Shown: piece after piece, positions 17,748 through 27,299 of the stretch
Layout: each line of letters begins with the position of its first letter
Position numbering within the stretch: the first letter of the stretch is position 1
Origin: Paracoccus halophilus
Lineage (GTDB): Bacteria; Pseudomonadota; Alphaproteobacteria; Rhodobacterales; Rhodobacteraceae
Length of the DNA: 64,000 nucleotides
Reading direction: 5' to 3'
Assembly (NCBI RefSeq): GCF_000763905.1
Contig: NZ_JRKN01000019.1
Coordinates: 1-64,000, forward strand
Program-made: the position numbers and the translations under genes
The notes under the pieces: generated by a model
What the model saw: the letters and a program-made list of their open reading frames with translations, nothing else
Databases searched by the model: none
What the model was told of the DNA's origin: nothing

Positions 17748-18986
17748 ATGACCTATAAAGCCAAATCCGACTTCCTCCATGTGATGATGGAACGCGGCTA
17801 TCTGGCGGACTGCACCGACCTGCAGGCGCTGGACGAGGCCCTGACCCAAGGCCCGGTGACGGCATATATCGGTTATGACGCGACCGCCGCCAGCCTGCAT
17901 GTCGGGCACCTGCTGAACATCATGATGCTGCGCTGGTTCCAGAAGACCGGCAACCGCCCGATCACCCTGATGGGCGGCGGCACGACCAAGGTCGGCGATC
18001 CCAGCTTCCGCAGCGAGGAACGCCCGCTGCTGACCCCCGATGCCATTCAGGCCAATATCGACGGCATGCAGCAGGTCTTTGCCCGTTACCTGGATTACGG
18101 CGAGGGCAAGGCGATGATGCTTAACAATGCCGAATGGCTGGACGGGCTGAACTACCTGGATTTCCTGCGCGATATCGGGCGGCATTTTTCCGTGAACCGG
18201 ATGCTGTCATTCGAATCCGTAAAATCCCGGCTGGATCGCGAGCAATCGCTGAGCTTTCTGGAATTCAACTACATGATCCTGCAGGCCTATGACTTTCTGG
18301 AACTGTACCGCCGCTATGGCTGCCAGTTGCAGATGGGCGGGTCCGACCAGTGGGGCAATATCGTCAACGGGATCGACCTGACCCGCCGCGTGCTCGATGG
18401 CGAGATCTGGGGCCTGACCTCGCCGCTGCTGACCACCTCGGACGGGCGCAAGATGGGCAAATCGGCGGGCGGCGCGGTCTGGCTGAACGGCGCGATGCTG
18501 TCGCCCTATGAGTTCTGGCAGTTCTGGCGCAATTCGACCGATGCCGATGTCGGCCGCTTCCTCAAGCTTTATACCGATCTTCCGGTCGATGAATGCGACC
18601 GCCTTGGCGCCCTGCAAGGATCCGAGATCAACGAGGGCAAGGTTCGGCTGGCCAATGAGGTGACGACGCTTCTGCACGGGGCCGAGGCCGCCGCTTCGGC
18701 CGAGGCCACCGCGCGCGAGGTCTTCGAGCAGGGCGGCGCCGGCAGCGATCTTGAGATCGTGACCGTCGGCGCGGATGCCCTGCCGGTTTCGGTCGTGCAG
18801 CTGCTGGCCCAGACCGGCATCACCGCCTCGGGCAAGGAGGCCAAGCGCCTGATCGCCGAGGGCGGGCTGCGGCTGAACAACGACCCCGTCAGCGACCCGC
18901 TTTTGCCCGTGGACGCGGCGCTGATCGGGGACGGGCTGAAGGTCTCGGTCGGGAAGAAGAAGCACCGGATGGTGCAGGTGGGGTAA
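17748..18986 (+). CDS. tyrS: Tyrosyl-tRNA synthetase
   Basis: A 412-aa class I aminoacyl-tRNA synthetase. The HIGH motif is HVGH (51-54), the tyrosine-binding motif is [15 protein letters not shown], and the KMSKS loop reads KMGKS. A C-terminal S4-like RNA-binding domain ends the protein ([17 protein letters not shown]). The ATG follows AAAGGA. The open frame upstream is a GC-rich shadow of anmK. Confidence 0.97.
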   Translation: MTYKAKSDFLHVMMERGYLADCTDLQALDEALTQGPVTAYIGYDATAASLHVGHLLNIMMLRWFQKTGNRPITLMGGGTTKVGDPSFRSEERPLLTPDAIQANIDGMQQVFARYLDYGEGKAMMLNNAEWLDGLNYLDFLRDIGRHFSVNRMLSFESVKSRLDREQSLSFLEFNYMILQAYDFLELYRRYGCQLQMGGSDQWGNIVNGIDLTRRVLDGEIWGLTSPLLTTSDGRKMGKSAGGAVWLNGAMLSPYEFWQFWRNSTDADVGRFLKLYTDLPVDECDRLGALQGSEINEGKVRLANEVTTLLHGAEAAASAEATAREVFEQGGAGSDLEIVTVGADALPVSVVQLLAQTGITASGKEAKRLIAEGGLRLNNDPVSDPLLPVDAALIGDGLKVSVGKKKHRMVQVG

Positions 18987-18989
18987 GAG

Positions 18990-19019
18990 AAAGGCCGGGG
19001 CGAGAGCGCCGGCCTTTTT
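18990..19019 (+). terminator. Rho-independent terminator of tyrS
   Basis: AAAGGCCGG (18990-18998) and CCGGCCTTT (19009-19017) form a 9-bp stem followed by a T run, beginning 4 bp after the tyrS stop. This is one of the clearest intrinsic terminators in the window. Confidence 0.88.
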
Positions 19020-20255
19020 CGTTGGGGGGTAGAGCGGTGGTCGGCTATGCGAACTAAGTGAGCTTTCGCTACAACTACGTCAAAGGTAACTTTCAGCAGC
19101 GTTCAACAAGCGGTTATTTATCGACGGGAAAAGGCGACCTACTACCTTGGCGCAACACCCCAAAATTTACTATGATGATATCATAGAGTTGTGTTTATAG
19201 CCCTAGGAGTGGACAGTTTGGCAGATGAGCCTTCAAGTTCTGTTAGCACAGCACTGCAAGTAAAGTCATATAAGTTCGAAAAAGTTGCAAGCTTTCGGAA
19301 TCTAGCGATTTTTTCTAGCGCAGTTTCAATAATATTTGAGGGAAGCTACCTGAGCGCGATATCCCCAGCGCTCCTTTCCTACATGTCTTTACAAGACACT
19401 ATCTTTAAGACAGCTTTGATATTGCCAGTGTTTGGAATCCTGCTTGGCACTATTATTAATTTTGTTGAAAATTTCGAAGCTAGACTCGATTCGAGAGACA
19501 GCTATCGAGGTTCAGAAGCAGAGCGGACTGTTAGGGGTTTTTGGTATATTTCTATGTTATTGATTGCCGTCGTGCTGGCCTACTGTTCATACAATATTTT
19601 CATAGTTGAAGAGCCGATTTCTGAACAGATGGAATGGTTTAAAACAGCAGCTTCACTATTTGTCTTACCTTGCTTTGCATACCTGCTTTCGCGCTATCTT
19701 TGGCAGTTTGCAGTTGTGCGTCATAATGCTGAGCAAACGGGAATGATCGCGAGTCAAGACCTTACAAATTTGGTATATTTTAACGTCGTTGGAGCGTTCG
19801 CACTAGGCCTGCTTAGCGGCTCAATGAAGGAAGGGACCCCTTGCAAAATTACGGCTGGAGAAAATGTCTTTGAGGCGCACTTCATTGTATATGTAGGTGA
19901 CGTTACTGTTTTCAAAATAGTTGATCAAGTCGCGATTATAAATAGTTCGAAAATTGAGAAAATGATTTGTGGCCGTTGACTTTTATCCCAGCATTCAGAT
20001 AGTAATGCGATTTAAATCTATCCGTTGAGGTGGTCGTTTTAGAAAACATAATAGATTATCGCCGCGCTGGTTAAGGAACTCTAAGACCGTTCACTAAGCC
20101 CTCGCTTGCGGAACATGTGCAAACGAACTCGTGTGAGGCCACCCAAAAATCGATTCCAAACAGAGATAATTATTGAGAGTTTTGACCCTTTCGTGACAGC
20201 CGACATTCGCTGCGTAGCAGAATTCCGGAAAAATGAGCTCAGAGCCCCCTATCCT
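19020..20255. other. AT-rich island, probably horizontally acquired
   Basis: Immediately after the tyrS terminator the base composition drops sharply to AT-rich and stays so until just before yaiI, then returns to the GC-rich norm. It holds one ORF (19218-19979). No integrase, IS end, tRNA or flanking direct repeat was found by eye. Confidence 0.7.
19218..19979 (+). CDS. Orphan multi-pass membrane protein, function unknown
   Basis: I do not recognise a family. The 253-aa product has about five hydrophobic segments: NLAIFSSAVSIIF onward, TALILPVFGILLGTIINFV, GFWYISMLLIAVVLAY, ASLFVLPCFAYLLSRYLW and VYFNVVGAFALGLLSG. A short soluble tail of about 50 residues (ITAGENVFEAHFIVYVGDVTVFKIVDQVAII) may form a small beta domain. 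Codon use is AT-rich, unlike all neighbours. The frame opens at GTG 19191; TTG 19218 is preferred because AGGAG (19205-19209) lies 8 nt upstream. GTG 19209 is also possible. No partner gene is present. Confidence 0.7.
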   Translation: MADEPSSSVSTALQVKSYKFEKVASFRNLAIFSSAVSIIFEGSYLSAISPALLSYMSLQDTIFKTALILPVFGILLGTIINFVENFEARLDSRDSYRGSEAERTVRGFWYISMLLIAVVLAYCSYNIFIVEEPISEQMEWFKTAASLFVLPCFAYLLSRYLWQFAVVRHNAEQTGMIASQDLTNLVYFNVVGAFALGLLSGSMKEGTPCKITAGENVFEAHFIVYVGDVTVFKIVDQVAIINSSKIEKMICGR

Positions 20256-20259
20256 TACC
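19980..20259. other. Intergenic tail of the AT-rich island
   Basis: 280 bp with no convincing gene. One ORF (20106-20450, plus) crosses from AT-rich sequence into the antisense of yaiI and has no family resemblance or SD. I see no repeat or terminator. Confidence 0.5.
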
Positions 20260-20712
20260 CTACCCCCGCAACACCGCCGCCATCACCCGATCCAGCGATT
20301 GCAGGAAATACGACCGATCCGCCTTGGAAAACGCCGCCCCTCCGCCCTGATGGAACGGGTTCGCGGAACGGATATCCTGCATCAGGTCGCGGGTCGCCAG
20401 GCGCGGGCCGATATTGGCCTCGGTCAGCACCTCGCCGTTATGCTGGATGACCTGCGCGCCGGCCTTGATGCAGCGATCCGCAAGCGGCAGGTCCGAGGTC
20501 ACCACCACATCGCCCGGCCCGCAATGCGCGGCAATCCATTGATCGGCCTCATCCGGGCCCTGATCGACGATCACCAATGAGACCAGCGGATTGGCCGAGG
20601 GACGCAGGCCCCCGTTGCAGACCAGCACCATGGGCACGCGCAGGCGCGTCGCGACCCGCTCGGCCTCGGCTTTCACGGGGCAGGCATCGGCGTCGATGTA
20701 AAGCACTGTCAT
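20260..20712 (-). CDS. yaiI: YaiI/YqxD (DUF188) family protein
   Basis: A 150-aa cytoplasmic protein with the family hallmark [10 protein letters not shown] at residues 5-14 and a conserved [13 protein letters not shown] segment. DUF188 has a PIN-like nuclease fold with clustered Asp residues; the biological role is unknown. It is downstream of the cyclophilin terminator and so probably transcribed on its own. Confidence 0.93.
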   Translation of the reverse strand: MTVLYIDADACPVKAEAERVATRLRVPMVLVCNGGLRPSANPLVSLVIVDQGPDEADQWIAAHCGPGDVVVTSDLPLADRCIKAGAQVIQHNGEVLTEANIGPRLATRDLMQDIRSANPFHQGGGAAFSKADRSYFLQSLDRVMAAVLRG

Positions 20713-20758
20713 GTTTCTGCCTTAGCGGGCCATGGCGGGGTCAGGCAATGGCCATGGC

Positions 20759-20793
20759 AAAAGGCCCCGCGACACCATGCGCGGGGCCCTTTT
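20759..20793. terminator. Bidirectional-looking terminator after the cyclophilin operon
   Basis: AAAAGG and CCCCGCG (20759-20771) pair with CGCGGGG and CCCTTTT (20780-20793), with an 8-nt loop. It lies 20 bp past the stop of the cyclophilin gene and has T runs on both strands. Confidence 0.85.
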
Positions 20794-20812
20794 CCGGCGT
20801 GAGCCGGAGCGT

Positions 20813-21406
20813 TCATTTCTCGACGGTGACCTTGACCATGTAATCGGGGTCCAAGACCAGACCATTGGCGGCCGGGTCGCCCTTTTTCACCATGTTCAGC
20901 ACCTCCCAGCCATCGACCAGCTGCCCGACGGCGGTATATTGCCCGTCCAGAAACTCGGCCGGCGCCAGATCGATGAAGAACTGGCTGTTGGCGGAATTCG
21001 GGTTGTCCGAGCGCGCCATGCCCACGGTCCCGGCCTGAAAGCTGACATCGTTGAACTCGGCCGGCAGGTCCGGCAGGTCCGAGCCGCCCATGCCGGCGCG
21101 GGCGGTGTCGCCGCCCTGCTTGCCGAATTCGACATCGCCGGTCTGCGCCATGAACCCGTCGATCACACGATGGAACACGACCCCGTCATAGGCGCCGGAT
21201 TCCGCCAGCGTCACCAGACGCTCGACATGCCCGGGCGCCTTGTCGGCATAAAGGTCGAGCACGATCGTGCCCTTGGATTCGCCGCCGGAACCGGCGATCT
21301 CGATCACCAGATTCGGACCGGGGCCATCGATCACGCCCGGCAGGCCCTGCGCCTGCGCCGAGGCCGCGGCAAGCGTGAAGGCGGGGATCAGCAGCTTATT
21401 CAGCAT
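20813..21406 (-). CDS. ppiA: Periplasmic cyclophilin-type peptidyl-prolyl isomerase
   Basis: A 197-aa cyclophilin with a Sec signal (MLNKLLIPAFTLAAASAQAQ). Catalytic-core motifs are FHRVIDGFMAQTGD and NSANSQFFIDL. It catalyses cis-trans proline isomerisation of exported proteins. It overlaps the upstream cytoplasmic cyclophilin by 11 bp, so the two are one transcript; a clear terminator follows. The two products are close paralogues. Confidence 0.94.
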   Translation of the reverse strand: MLNKLLIPAFTLAAASAQAQGLPGVIDGPGPNLVIEIAGSGGESKGTIVLDLYADKAPGHVERLVTLAESGAYDGVVFHRVIDGFMAQTGDVEFGKQGGDTARAGMGGSDLPDLPAEFNDVSFQAGTVGMARSDNPNSANSQFFIDLAPAEFLDGQYTAVGQLVDGWEVLNMVKKGDPAANGLVLDPDYMVKVTVEK

Positions 21407-21905
21407 CGGCGGCCACCTTGACCGAGATCATGCGGTCGGGATTCGCCGGCGGCTCGCCGCGCTGGATCTTGTCGACATGCTCCATCCCCGCGATGACCCG
21501 GCCATAGACGGTGTACTGGCCGTTCAGGAAATGGTTGTCGCTGAAATTGATGAAGAACTGGCTGTTGGCGCTGTTGGGATTGGCCGAGCGCGCGGCGCCC
21601 AGCGTGCCCCGGTCATGCGGCAGGCGCGAGAATTCGGCCGGCAGGTCGGGCAGGTCCGAGCCGCCGGTGCCGGCACGGCCCGGATTGTGGTCGCTTTCCA
21701 TATTGGCATGCTCGACATCGCCGGTCTGGGCCATGAAGCCCTCGATCACGCGGTGAAAGGCGACATTGTCGTATTTCCCGGCGCGGGCCAGTTCCTTCAT
21801 CCTCTCGACATGCTTCGGCGCCACGTCGGGCAGCAGTTCGATCACCACCGGGCCGTCTTTCAGCGCGATGATGACCGTGTTCTCGGGATCCTTGATCTCG
21901 GCCAT
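21396..21905 (-). CDS. ppiB: Cytoplasmic cyclophilin-type peptidyl-prolyl isomerase
   Basis: A 169-aa cyclophilin without signal peptide (starts MAEIKDPENTVIIALKDG). It has FHRVIEGFMAQTGD and NSANSQFFINFSDN. It is first in the two-gene operon with the exported paralogue, and it diverges from pgk across 177 bp. The long frame upstream of 21905 is the antisense of pgk and is not real. Confidence 0.95.
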   Translation of the reverse strand: MAEIKDPENTVIIALKDGPVVIELLPDVAPKHVERMKELARAGKYDNVAFHRVIEGFMAQTGDVEHANMESDHNPGRAGTGGSDLPDLPAEFSRLPHDRGTLGAARSANPNSANSQFFINFSDNHFLNGQYTVYGRVIAGMEHVDKIQRGEPPANPDRMISVKVAADAE

Positions 21906-22082
21906 GGGAGTCTCCTTGGTAAAAGCTTCAGCCGCAGCCTTACGCATTTCGCCCCGCGCAGACAACGCCGGCGATGAGCGTCGCGACGCGGTGGCAAAGC
22001 CATGCCTGCACCAGTTGACGGGAATGTCATGATGCGTGACAAGCACACAAAGGCGCGAGAGCCTATCAGGAAAGGATGCGAC

Positions 22083-23279
22083 ATGGCGGATTTCAACACG
22101 ATCGACGACCTGGAGCTTGACGGCAAGGTGGTGCTGGTCCGCGTGGACCTGAACGCCCCGGTCGAGAATGGCCGGGTGACCGATACGACCCGGATCGAAA
22201 AGATCGTGCCCACCGTCAATGATATCCAGGAAAAGGGCGGCATCCCGGTGCTGCTGGCCCATTTCGGCCGCCCCAAGGGCCAGCGCGTCGACGACATGAG
22301 CCTGAAACTGGTCCTCCCGGCGCTGGAGGCCGCGCTTGGCCAGCCGGTGAAATTCGCCGAAGAGGCGATCGGCGGCCCCGCCAAACGCGCTGTGGCGGAT
22401 TTGCAGCCCGGCGACGTGCTGCTGCTGGAAAACACCCGATTCTATCCGGGAGAAGAGGCGAATGATTCGACTTTTGCCGCCTCGCTGGGCGCCCTGGGTC
22501 AGGCCTATGTGAACGACGCCTTCTCGGCCGCGCATCGCGCCCATGCCTCGACCGAGGGGCTGGCGCATCTGCTGCCCGCCGCCGCCGGCCGCCTGATGGA
22601 GGCGGAACTCAAGGCGCTGGACGCGGCGCTTGGCAATCCGCAGCGCCCGGTCGCGGCCGTGGTCGGCGGCGCCAAGGTCTCGACCAAGCTGGATCTGCTG
22701 GGCAACCTGATCGACAAGGTGGACCACCTGATCATCGGCGGCGGCATGGCGAACACCTTCCTCGTCGCCCAGGGTATCGAGATCGGCACATCGCTGGCCG
22801 AGCGCGACATGGCCGAGACCGCGCGCGAGATCATGGACAAGGCCGAGCGCGGCGGCTGCAGCATTCACCTGCCAGCCGATGTCGTGGTGGCGCGCGAATT
22901 CAAGGCCGGCGCGGCAAACGAAACCGTCGCGGCGGATGCCTGCCCCGCCGACGCGATGATCCTGGATGCCGGCCCGCAAACCGTCGCCGCCATTCGGCAG
23001 ACCCTGGCATCCTGCCGCACGCTGATCTGGAACGGCCCGCTGGGCGCCTTCGAGATCGCGCCCTTCGACGCCGCCACCAATGCCGCCGCGCAGGCTGCCG
23101 CGGAACTGACCCGCGCCGGCAAGCTGACCTCGGTCGCCGGCGGCGGCGATACGGTGGCGGCGCTGAACAAGGCGGGCGCCGCGGGCGATTTCACATTCAT
23201 CTCGACCGCCGGCGGCGCCTTCCTGGAATGGATGGAGGGCAAGGAGCTGCCGGGCGTGGCGGCGCTGAACAAGCGCTGA
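22083..23279 (+). CDS. pgk: Phosphoglycerate kinase
   Basis: A 398-aa glycolytic/gluconeogenic enzyme transferring phosphate between 1,3-bisphosphoglycerate and ADP. It has the PGK signature [28 protein letters not shown], the hinge [14 protein letters not shown] and the nucleotide loop GGGDTVAAL. The ATG at 22083 follows AAAGGA and starts [12 protein letters not shown]. Class I aldolase follows 121 bp downstream on the same strand. Confidence 0.97.
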   Translation: MADFNTIDDLELDGKVVLVRVDLNAPVENGRVTDTTRIEKIVPTVNDIQEKGGIPVLLAHFGRPKGQRVDDMSLKLVLPALEAALGQPVKFAEEAIGGPAKRAVADLQPGDVLLLENTRFYPGEEANDSTFAASLGALGQAYVNDAFSAAHRAHASTEGLAHLLPAAAGRLMEAELKALDAALGNPQRPVAAVVGGAKVSTKLDLLGNLIDKVDHLIIGGGMANTFLVAQGIEIGTSLAERDMAETAREIMDKAERGGCSIHLPADVVVAREFKAGAANETVAADACPADAMILDAGPQTVAAIRQTLASCRTLIWNGPLGAFEIAPFDAATNAAAQAAAELTRAGKLTSVAGGGDTVAALNKAGAAGDFTFISTAGGAFLEWMEGKELPGVAALNKR

Positions 23280-23400
23280 TGTCGCGACAGCGCCCGGTTT
23301 CGCGGCCTGCCGCAGCCGTCAGCCCCTACGTTAGCGCAACCCTGATTGCCCTTGCCCGCCGGTCTGCTAAGCAGCCAGCAGACACAGGATGGAGTCCCCG

Positions 23401-24330
23401 ATGCAGATGACCGATACCGTTCGCAAGATTCTGGCCAATTACGAAGGCGAAACTCCCGGCGTCAAGGCGCAGCTCGCGCGCATGCTGATGACCGGCAAGC
23501 TGGCCGGCACCGGCAAGATGATCATCCTGCCCGTCGATCAGGGCTTTGAACACGGCCCGGCGCGGTCCTTCGCGCCGAACCCCGCCGGCTATGATCCCCA
23601 TTATCACTACCAGCTGGCGATTGACGCCGGGCTGAACGCCTATGCCGCGCCCCTGGGCATGATCGAGGCCGGCGCCGACAGCTTCGCCGGCCAGATCCCG
23701 ACCATCCTCAAGGTGAACAGCGCCAACAGCCTGATGTCCGACACCGCCGGCAAGAACCAGGCGGTGACGGCCAGCGTGGATGACGCGCTGCGGCTGGGCT
23801 GCGCCGCCATCGGCTTCACCATCTATCCCGGCTCGGACATGGCGCTGGACATGTTCGAAGAGATCGTCGCGATGCGCAAGGAAGCCGCCGCCAAGGGCGT
23901 GGCGACGGTGATCTGGTCCTATCCGCGCGGCGAGGCGATCTCGAAGGATGGCGAAACCGCGATCGACATCGCCGCCTATGCCGCCCAGATCGCGGCGCTG
24001 ATCGGCGCCCATATCATCAAGATCAAGCTCTCGACCGATCATCTGGAACTGAAAGAGGCCAAAAAGGTCTACGAGGACAGAAAGATCGACGTCTCGACCC
24101 AGGCCAAACGGGTCGAACATTGCATGCAGTCGGCCTTCAACGGGCGCCGGATCGTGGTGTTCTCGGGCGGCGCGGCCAAGGGCGCCGACGCGGTCTATGA
24201 CGATGCCCGCGCGATCCGCGACGGCGGCGGCAACGGCTCGATCATCGGGCGCAACAGCTTCCAGCGCTCGCGCGAGGATGCGCTGGAGATGCTGGGCAAG
24301 CTGGTCGACATCTATCTGGGCAAGGCCTGA
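23401..24330 (+). CDS. fba: Fructose-bisphosphate aldolase, class I
   Basis: A 309-aa Schiff-base aldolase of the FbaB/DhnA-related group rather than the zinc class II type. It opens GKMIILPVDQGFEHGP and contains VIWSYPRG and the conserved lysine segment HIIKIKLSTDHLE. It acts next to Pgk in glycolysis and gluconeogenesis. An in-frame ATG also exists at 23389, but 23401 has GGAG at suitable spacing. Confidence 0.92.
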   Translation: MQMTDTVRKILANYEGETPGVKAQLARMLMTGKLAGTGKMIILPVDQGFEHGPARSFAPNPAGYDPHYHYQLAIDAGLNAYAAPLGMIEAGADSFAGQIPTILKVNSANSLMSDTAGKNQAVTASVDDALRLGCAAIGFTIYPGSDMALDMFEEIVAMRKEAAAKGVATVIWSYPRGEAISKDGETAIDIAAYAAQIAALIGAHIIKIKLSTDHLELKEAKKVYEDRKIDVSTQAKRVEHCMQSAFNGRRIVVFSGGAAKGADAVYDDARAIRDGGGNGSIIGRNSFQRSREDALEMLGKLVDIYLGKA

Positions 24331-24369
24331 TCGCAAGGCCGCGGGGCAACCCCCGGCATATCCGGCATG

Positions 24370-24399
24370 AAAGGGGGGCGTCCGTGCGGGCGCCCTTTT
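24370..24399 (+). terminator. Probable terminator after fba
   Basis: AAAGGGGGGCG and the downstream GCGCCCTTTT form a GC stem with a T-rich end, 40 bp past the aldolase stop and before ftsY. Confidence 0.65.
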
Positions 24400-24451
24400 C
24401 CTTTGGGCCGCGAGCCCTTAGTTTCGGCGCGACGCACAGAAGGATTGGGGC

Positions 24452-25504
24452 ATGTCGTTTTTCTCGAAGCTGCGCGACCGGCTGACGCGGTCCTCCTCGA
24501 AGATCGGGGCGGGGCTCGACGATATCGTGGCCGAGGGCGCGGAGGACCGGCCCGACGCCCCGCCGCCAGCGCCACAGGCAGCAGCGCCCGTCCCGCCGCC
24601 CGCCACGCCCGCGCCCGAACGTCCCGGCATGCTCGACCGGCTGATCGGCCGCCGCGCGGATGCCGAGCCACGGCGCGAACTCGACGATGCCATGCTCGAG
24701 GAACTGGAGGAAATGCTGATCCAGGCCGATATGGGCGTCGAGACGGCCCTGCGCGTCACCGCCAATATCGCCGAGGGGCGGATGGGCAGGCGCATCTCGG
24801 CCAGCGAACTCAAGGGGCTTCTGGCCGATGAAATCGCCCGCATCATGGAGCCGGTGGCCAGGCCCCTGCCGCTTTATCCGAAACGGCCGCAGGTGGTGCT
24901 GGTCGTGGGCGTCAACGGCTCGGGCAAGACCACGACCATCGGCAAGCTGGCCAGCCAGTTCAGGGCGGCGGGCAAGAACGTGGTGATCGCCGCCGGCGAC
25001 ACGTTCCGCGCCGCGGCCGTCGAACAGTTGCAGGTCTGGGGCCAGCGCGCCGGCGTGCCGGTGATGACCGCGCCCGAGGGCTCGGACCCGGCCAGCCTCG
25101 CCTTCGACGCCATGACCCGGGCCGAGGCCGAGGGCGCGGACCTGCTGATGATCGACACGGCCGGGCGCCTGCAGAACCGTCAGGACCTGATGGAGGAACT
25201 GGCCAAGATCGTCCGCGTCATCCGCAAAAAGGACGCCAGCGCCCCCCATAACACCCTGCTGGTCCTGGATGCCACGACCGGCCAGAACGCGCTGAGCCAG
25301 GTCGAGACCTTCCGCAAGCTGGCCGATGTCTCGGGGCTGGTGATGACCAAGCTGGATGGGACCGCGCGCGGCGGCGTGCTGGTGGCGCTGGCCGACAGGT
25401 TCGGCCTGCCCATTCACGCCATCGGCGTGGGCGAACAGATCGACGATCTGGATGCGTTCGATGCGCGGGATTTCGCCCGGGCGCTTGTCGGCCTCGGCGA
25501 GTGA
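24452..25504 (+). CDS. ftsY: Signal recognition particle receptor FtsY
   Basis: A 350-aa SRP GTPase that docks ribosome-nascent chains at the membrane. After a short Pro/Ala-rich A region come the four-helix N domain and the G domain, with P-loop [45 protein letters not shown] and [10 protein letters not shown]. It is shorter at the N-terminus than E. coli FtsY, as usual in alphaproteobacteria. Convergent with hisG. Confidence 0.97.
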   Translation: MSFFSKLRDRLTRSSSKIGAGLDDIVAEGAEDRPDAPPPAPQAAAPVPPPATPAPERPGMLDRLIGRRADAEPRRELDDAMLEELEEMLIQADMGVETALRVTANIAEGRMGRRISASELKGLLADEIARIMEPVARPLPLYPKRPQVVLVVGVNGSGKTTTIGKLASQFRAAGKNVVIAAGDTFRAAAVEQLQVWGQRAGVPVMTAPEGSDPASLAFDAMTRAEAEGADLLMIDTAGRLQNRQDLMEELAKIVRVIRKKDASAPHNTLLVLDATTGQNALSQVETFRKLADVSGLVMTKLDGTARGGVLVALADRFGLPIHAIGVGEQIDDLDAFDARDFARALVGLGE

Positions 25505-25508
25505 TCCC

Positions 25509-25530
25509 TTTCTTCTTCATTCAAATATCC
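25509..25530 (-). repeat. Intergenic 22-nt motif, copy 3
   Basis: Read on the minus strand: GGATATTT, GAA, TGAAGAAGAAA. It starts 5 bp past the ftsY stop, in the 59-bp gap between convergent ftsY and hisG. Confidence 0.75.
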
Positions 25531-25563
25531 ATGCGACCGCGCAACCGGAGATGCCGCCGCCCG

Positions 25564-26241
25564 TTACAGCCCCAGCCGCGCGGCAAAGGCACGGACCTCG
25601 CCCTCGTCCCCGGCGGCCAGTGACCGGAACAGCACCGCCTGCGAACGCAGGATCGGCTCGGCCGCGATGACCTTCAGGTGATTGGCGCGCAGCGTCGCAC
25701 CCGACGAGGTGATATCGGCAATCGCCTCGGCGGTCTGGTTCGCCACCGTTCCCTCGGTCGCGCCCTGACTGTCCACCAGCTGGTAATCGGCGACCTCCCC
25801 GGCCGACAGCCAGGCCCGAACGAGCCGGTGGTATTTGGTGGCGATACGCAGGCGAAAGCCGTGCGCGGCGCGGAAATCGCGGGCGATGGTGGCGAAATCG
25901 TCCAGATCCTCGCAATCGCTCCAGCAGGCGGGCACGGCCAGGATCAGATCGGCATGGCCGAAACCCATCGGCGCCACTTCCTCGACATGGCTGCGCCAGC
26001 CGGCCAGCTTCTCGCGGATCAGATCGATGCCGGTCACCCCCAGATGGATCCGCCCCGCCCGCAGCTCGCGCGGGATCTCGCCCGCCGACAAAAGCACCAG
26101 CGCGACGTTTTCCGCACCCTCGACCCGACCGGCATATTCGCGATCCGATCCGGCGCGCGACAGCGTCACGCCCCGCGCCGCGAACCAGTCGAAGCTCTGC
26201 TCCATCAGCCGCCCCTTCGAGGGCACGCCCAGCCGGATCAT
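25564..26241 (-). CDS. hisG: ATP phosphoribosyltransferase, short form HisG
   Basis: A 225-aa enzyme for the first step of histidine synthesis (ATP + PRPP). It begins [11 protein letters not shown] and carries the PRPP loop near VDSQGATEGTVANQTAEAI. It lacks the C-terminal ACT-like regulatory domain, so it is the short form that needs HisZ. It overlaps hisZ by 4 bp (ATGA), consistent with a HisG-HisZ complex. Confidence 0.95.
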   Translation of the reverse strand: MIRLGVPSKGRLMEQSFDWFAARGVTLSRAGSDREYAGRVEGAENVALVLLSAGEIPRELRAGRIHLGVTGIDLIREKLAGWRSHVEEVAPMGFGHADLILAVPACWSDCEDLDDFATIARDFRAAHGFRLRIATKYHRLVRAWLSAGEVADYQLVDSQGATEGTVANQTAEAIADITSSGATLRANHLKVIAAEPILRSQAVLFRSLAAGDEGEVRAFAARLGL

Positions 26242-27299
26242 GACAGCCCCCCCAGTTCATGGACAAGGCCCGGCCGGATGACACCGCCCACCGCCGGGAT
26301 CGAGCGCCCCTGCCCCAGCACCGCCGTCAGCGCGTCATAGCGCCCCCCCGTCGCCACCGGCGGCCAGTCGGCCCGGCCCGGCGTGGCAAAGCTGAAGGTC
26401 ATGCCGTCGTAATATTCCATCGTATGGCGGCCGTGGCTGGCGTCGAAGCGGATGGTCGCCAGATCGATCCCGCGCGCCGCAAGCCGCGACAGGCTGGCCG
26501 CCAGACGTTCGACCGCATCGGCGATATCGGGAATTTCCCCGGCAAGCTGGCGAAGCTCGGCCAGCGCCTGCGGCGCCGGGGCCTGCACGGCGAAAAGCCG
26601 CTGCAGGCGCGCAACCGATTCCGCGGGCAGCGGCGGCTCGGCCCTGTCGGCCTGCAGCCGCGCGATCCGCGCCTGCATCTCGTCGGGGCTGCGCAGCCCG
26701 GTCCAGGGCGCCCCCGGATCCTCGAAGATGCGCGGGGCAGCGACGGCCGAGAAACGATCCAGCAGCCGCGAAAAGCGCCCCGGCCGCCAGATATGGTGCA
26801 GAAGCGCGGCGCGGCGCGCCCCGGACAGGGGCAGCGCGCGCACGGCATCCATCAGCAGATCCATATCCCCCATCGTCGCCTGCAGGCGAAGCGGCGCGAG
26901 GATGCCGTGGAACAGCGCGAAAACCTCGGCATCGGCATCGGCATCGCGGGCGAACAGCTCGAATCCCGCCTGCAGATATTCGTTGTCGCGGGGCTGCGCC
27001 GGCTGGGTGTCGCCGTGGTCCTGCTTGCGGAACACCTCGCCCAGATAGCAATAGCGGGCGGGCTCGGCGCCGTTTTCCATATGCATCTGCACGACCGGCA
27101 CGGTGAAATCGGGGCGCAGCATGACCTCGCCCCGGATCGGGTCCTGGGTGACATAGGCGCGGGCGCGGATATCCTCGCCGTAAAGATCCAGAAGCGTCTC
27201 GGCCGGCAGCAGGATATCGGGCGCGACCTCGACCGCGCCGGCTGCGCGAAAGGCGGCCAGGATCTGCTGGCCGATGGCCTGTTTCCCGGGCTTGCTCAT
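26238..27299 (-). CDS. hisZ: ATP phosphoribosyltransferase regulatory subunit HisZ
   Basis: A 353-aa paralogue of histidyl-tRNA synthetase that no longer charges tRNA and instead activates and feedback-regulates short HisG. Class II synthetase remnants are visible: [15 protein letters not shown] (motif 2-like), [13 protein letters not shown] and ATGGRYDAL. It overlaps hisS and hisG by 4 bp each. The frame extends beyond 27299 but that part lies in hisS. Confidence 0.94.
   Translation of the reverse strand: MSKPGKQAIGQQILAAFRAAGAVEVAPDILLPAETLLDLYGEDIRARAYVTQDPIRGEVMLRPDFTVPVVQMHMENGAEPARYCYLGEVFRKQDHGDTQPAQPRDNEYLQAGFELFARDADADAEVFALFHGILAPLRLQATMGDMDLLMDAVRALPLSGARRAALLHHIWRPGRFSRLLDRFSAVAAPRIFEDPGAPWTGLRSPDEMQARIARLQADRAEPPLPAESVARLQRLFAVQAPAPQALAELRQLAGEIPDIADAVERLAASLSRLAARGIDLATIRFDASHGRHTMEYYDGMTFSFATPGRADWPPVATGGRYDALTAVLGQGRSIPAVGGVIRPGLVHELGGLS

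Noticed and set aside
20106..20450. 114-aa ORF at the island edge
   Set aside because: It straddles AT-rich sequence and the antisense of yaiI, lacks an SD and turns into Pro-rich shadow sequence.
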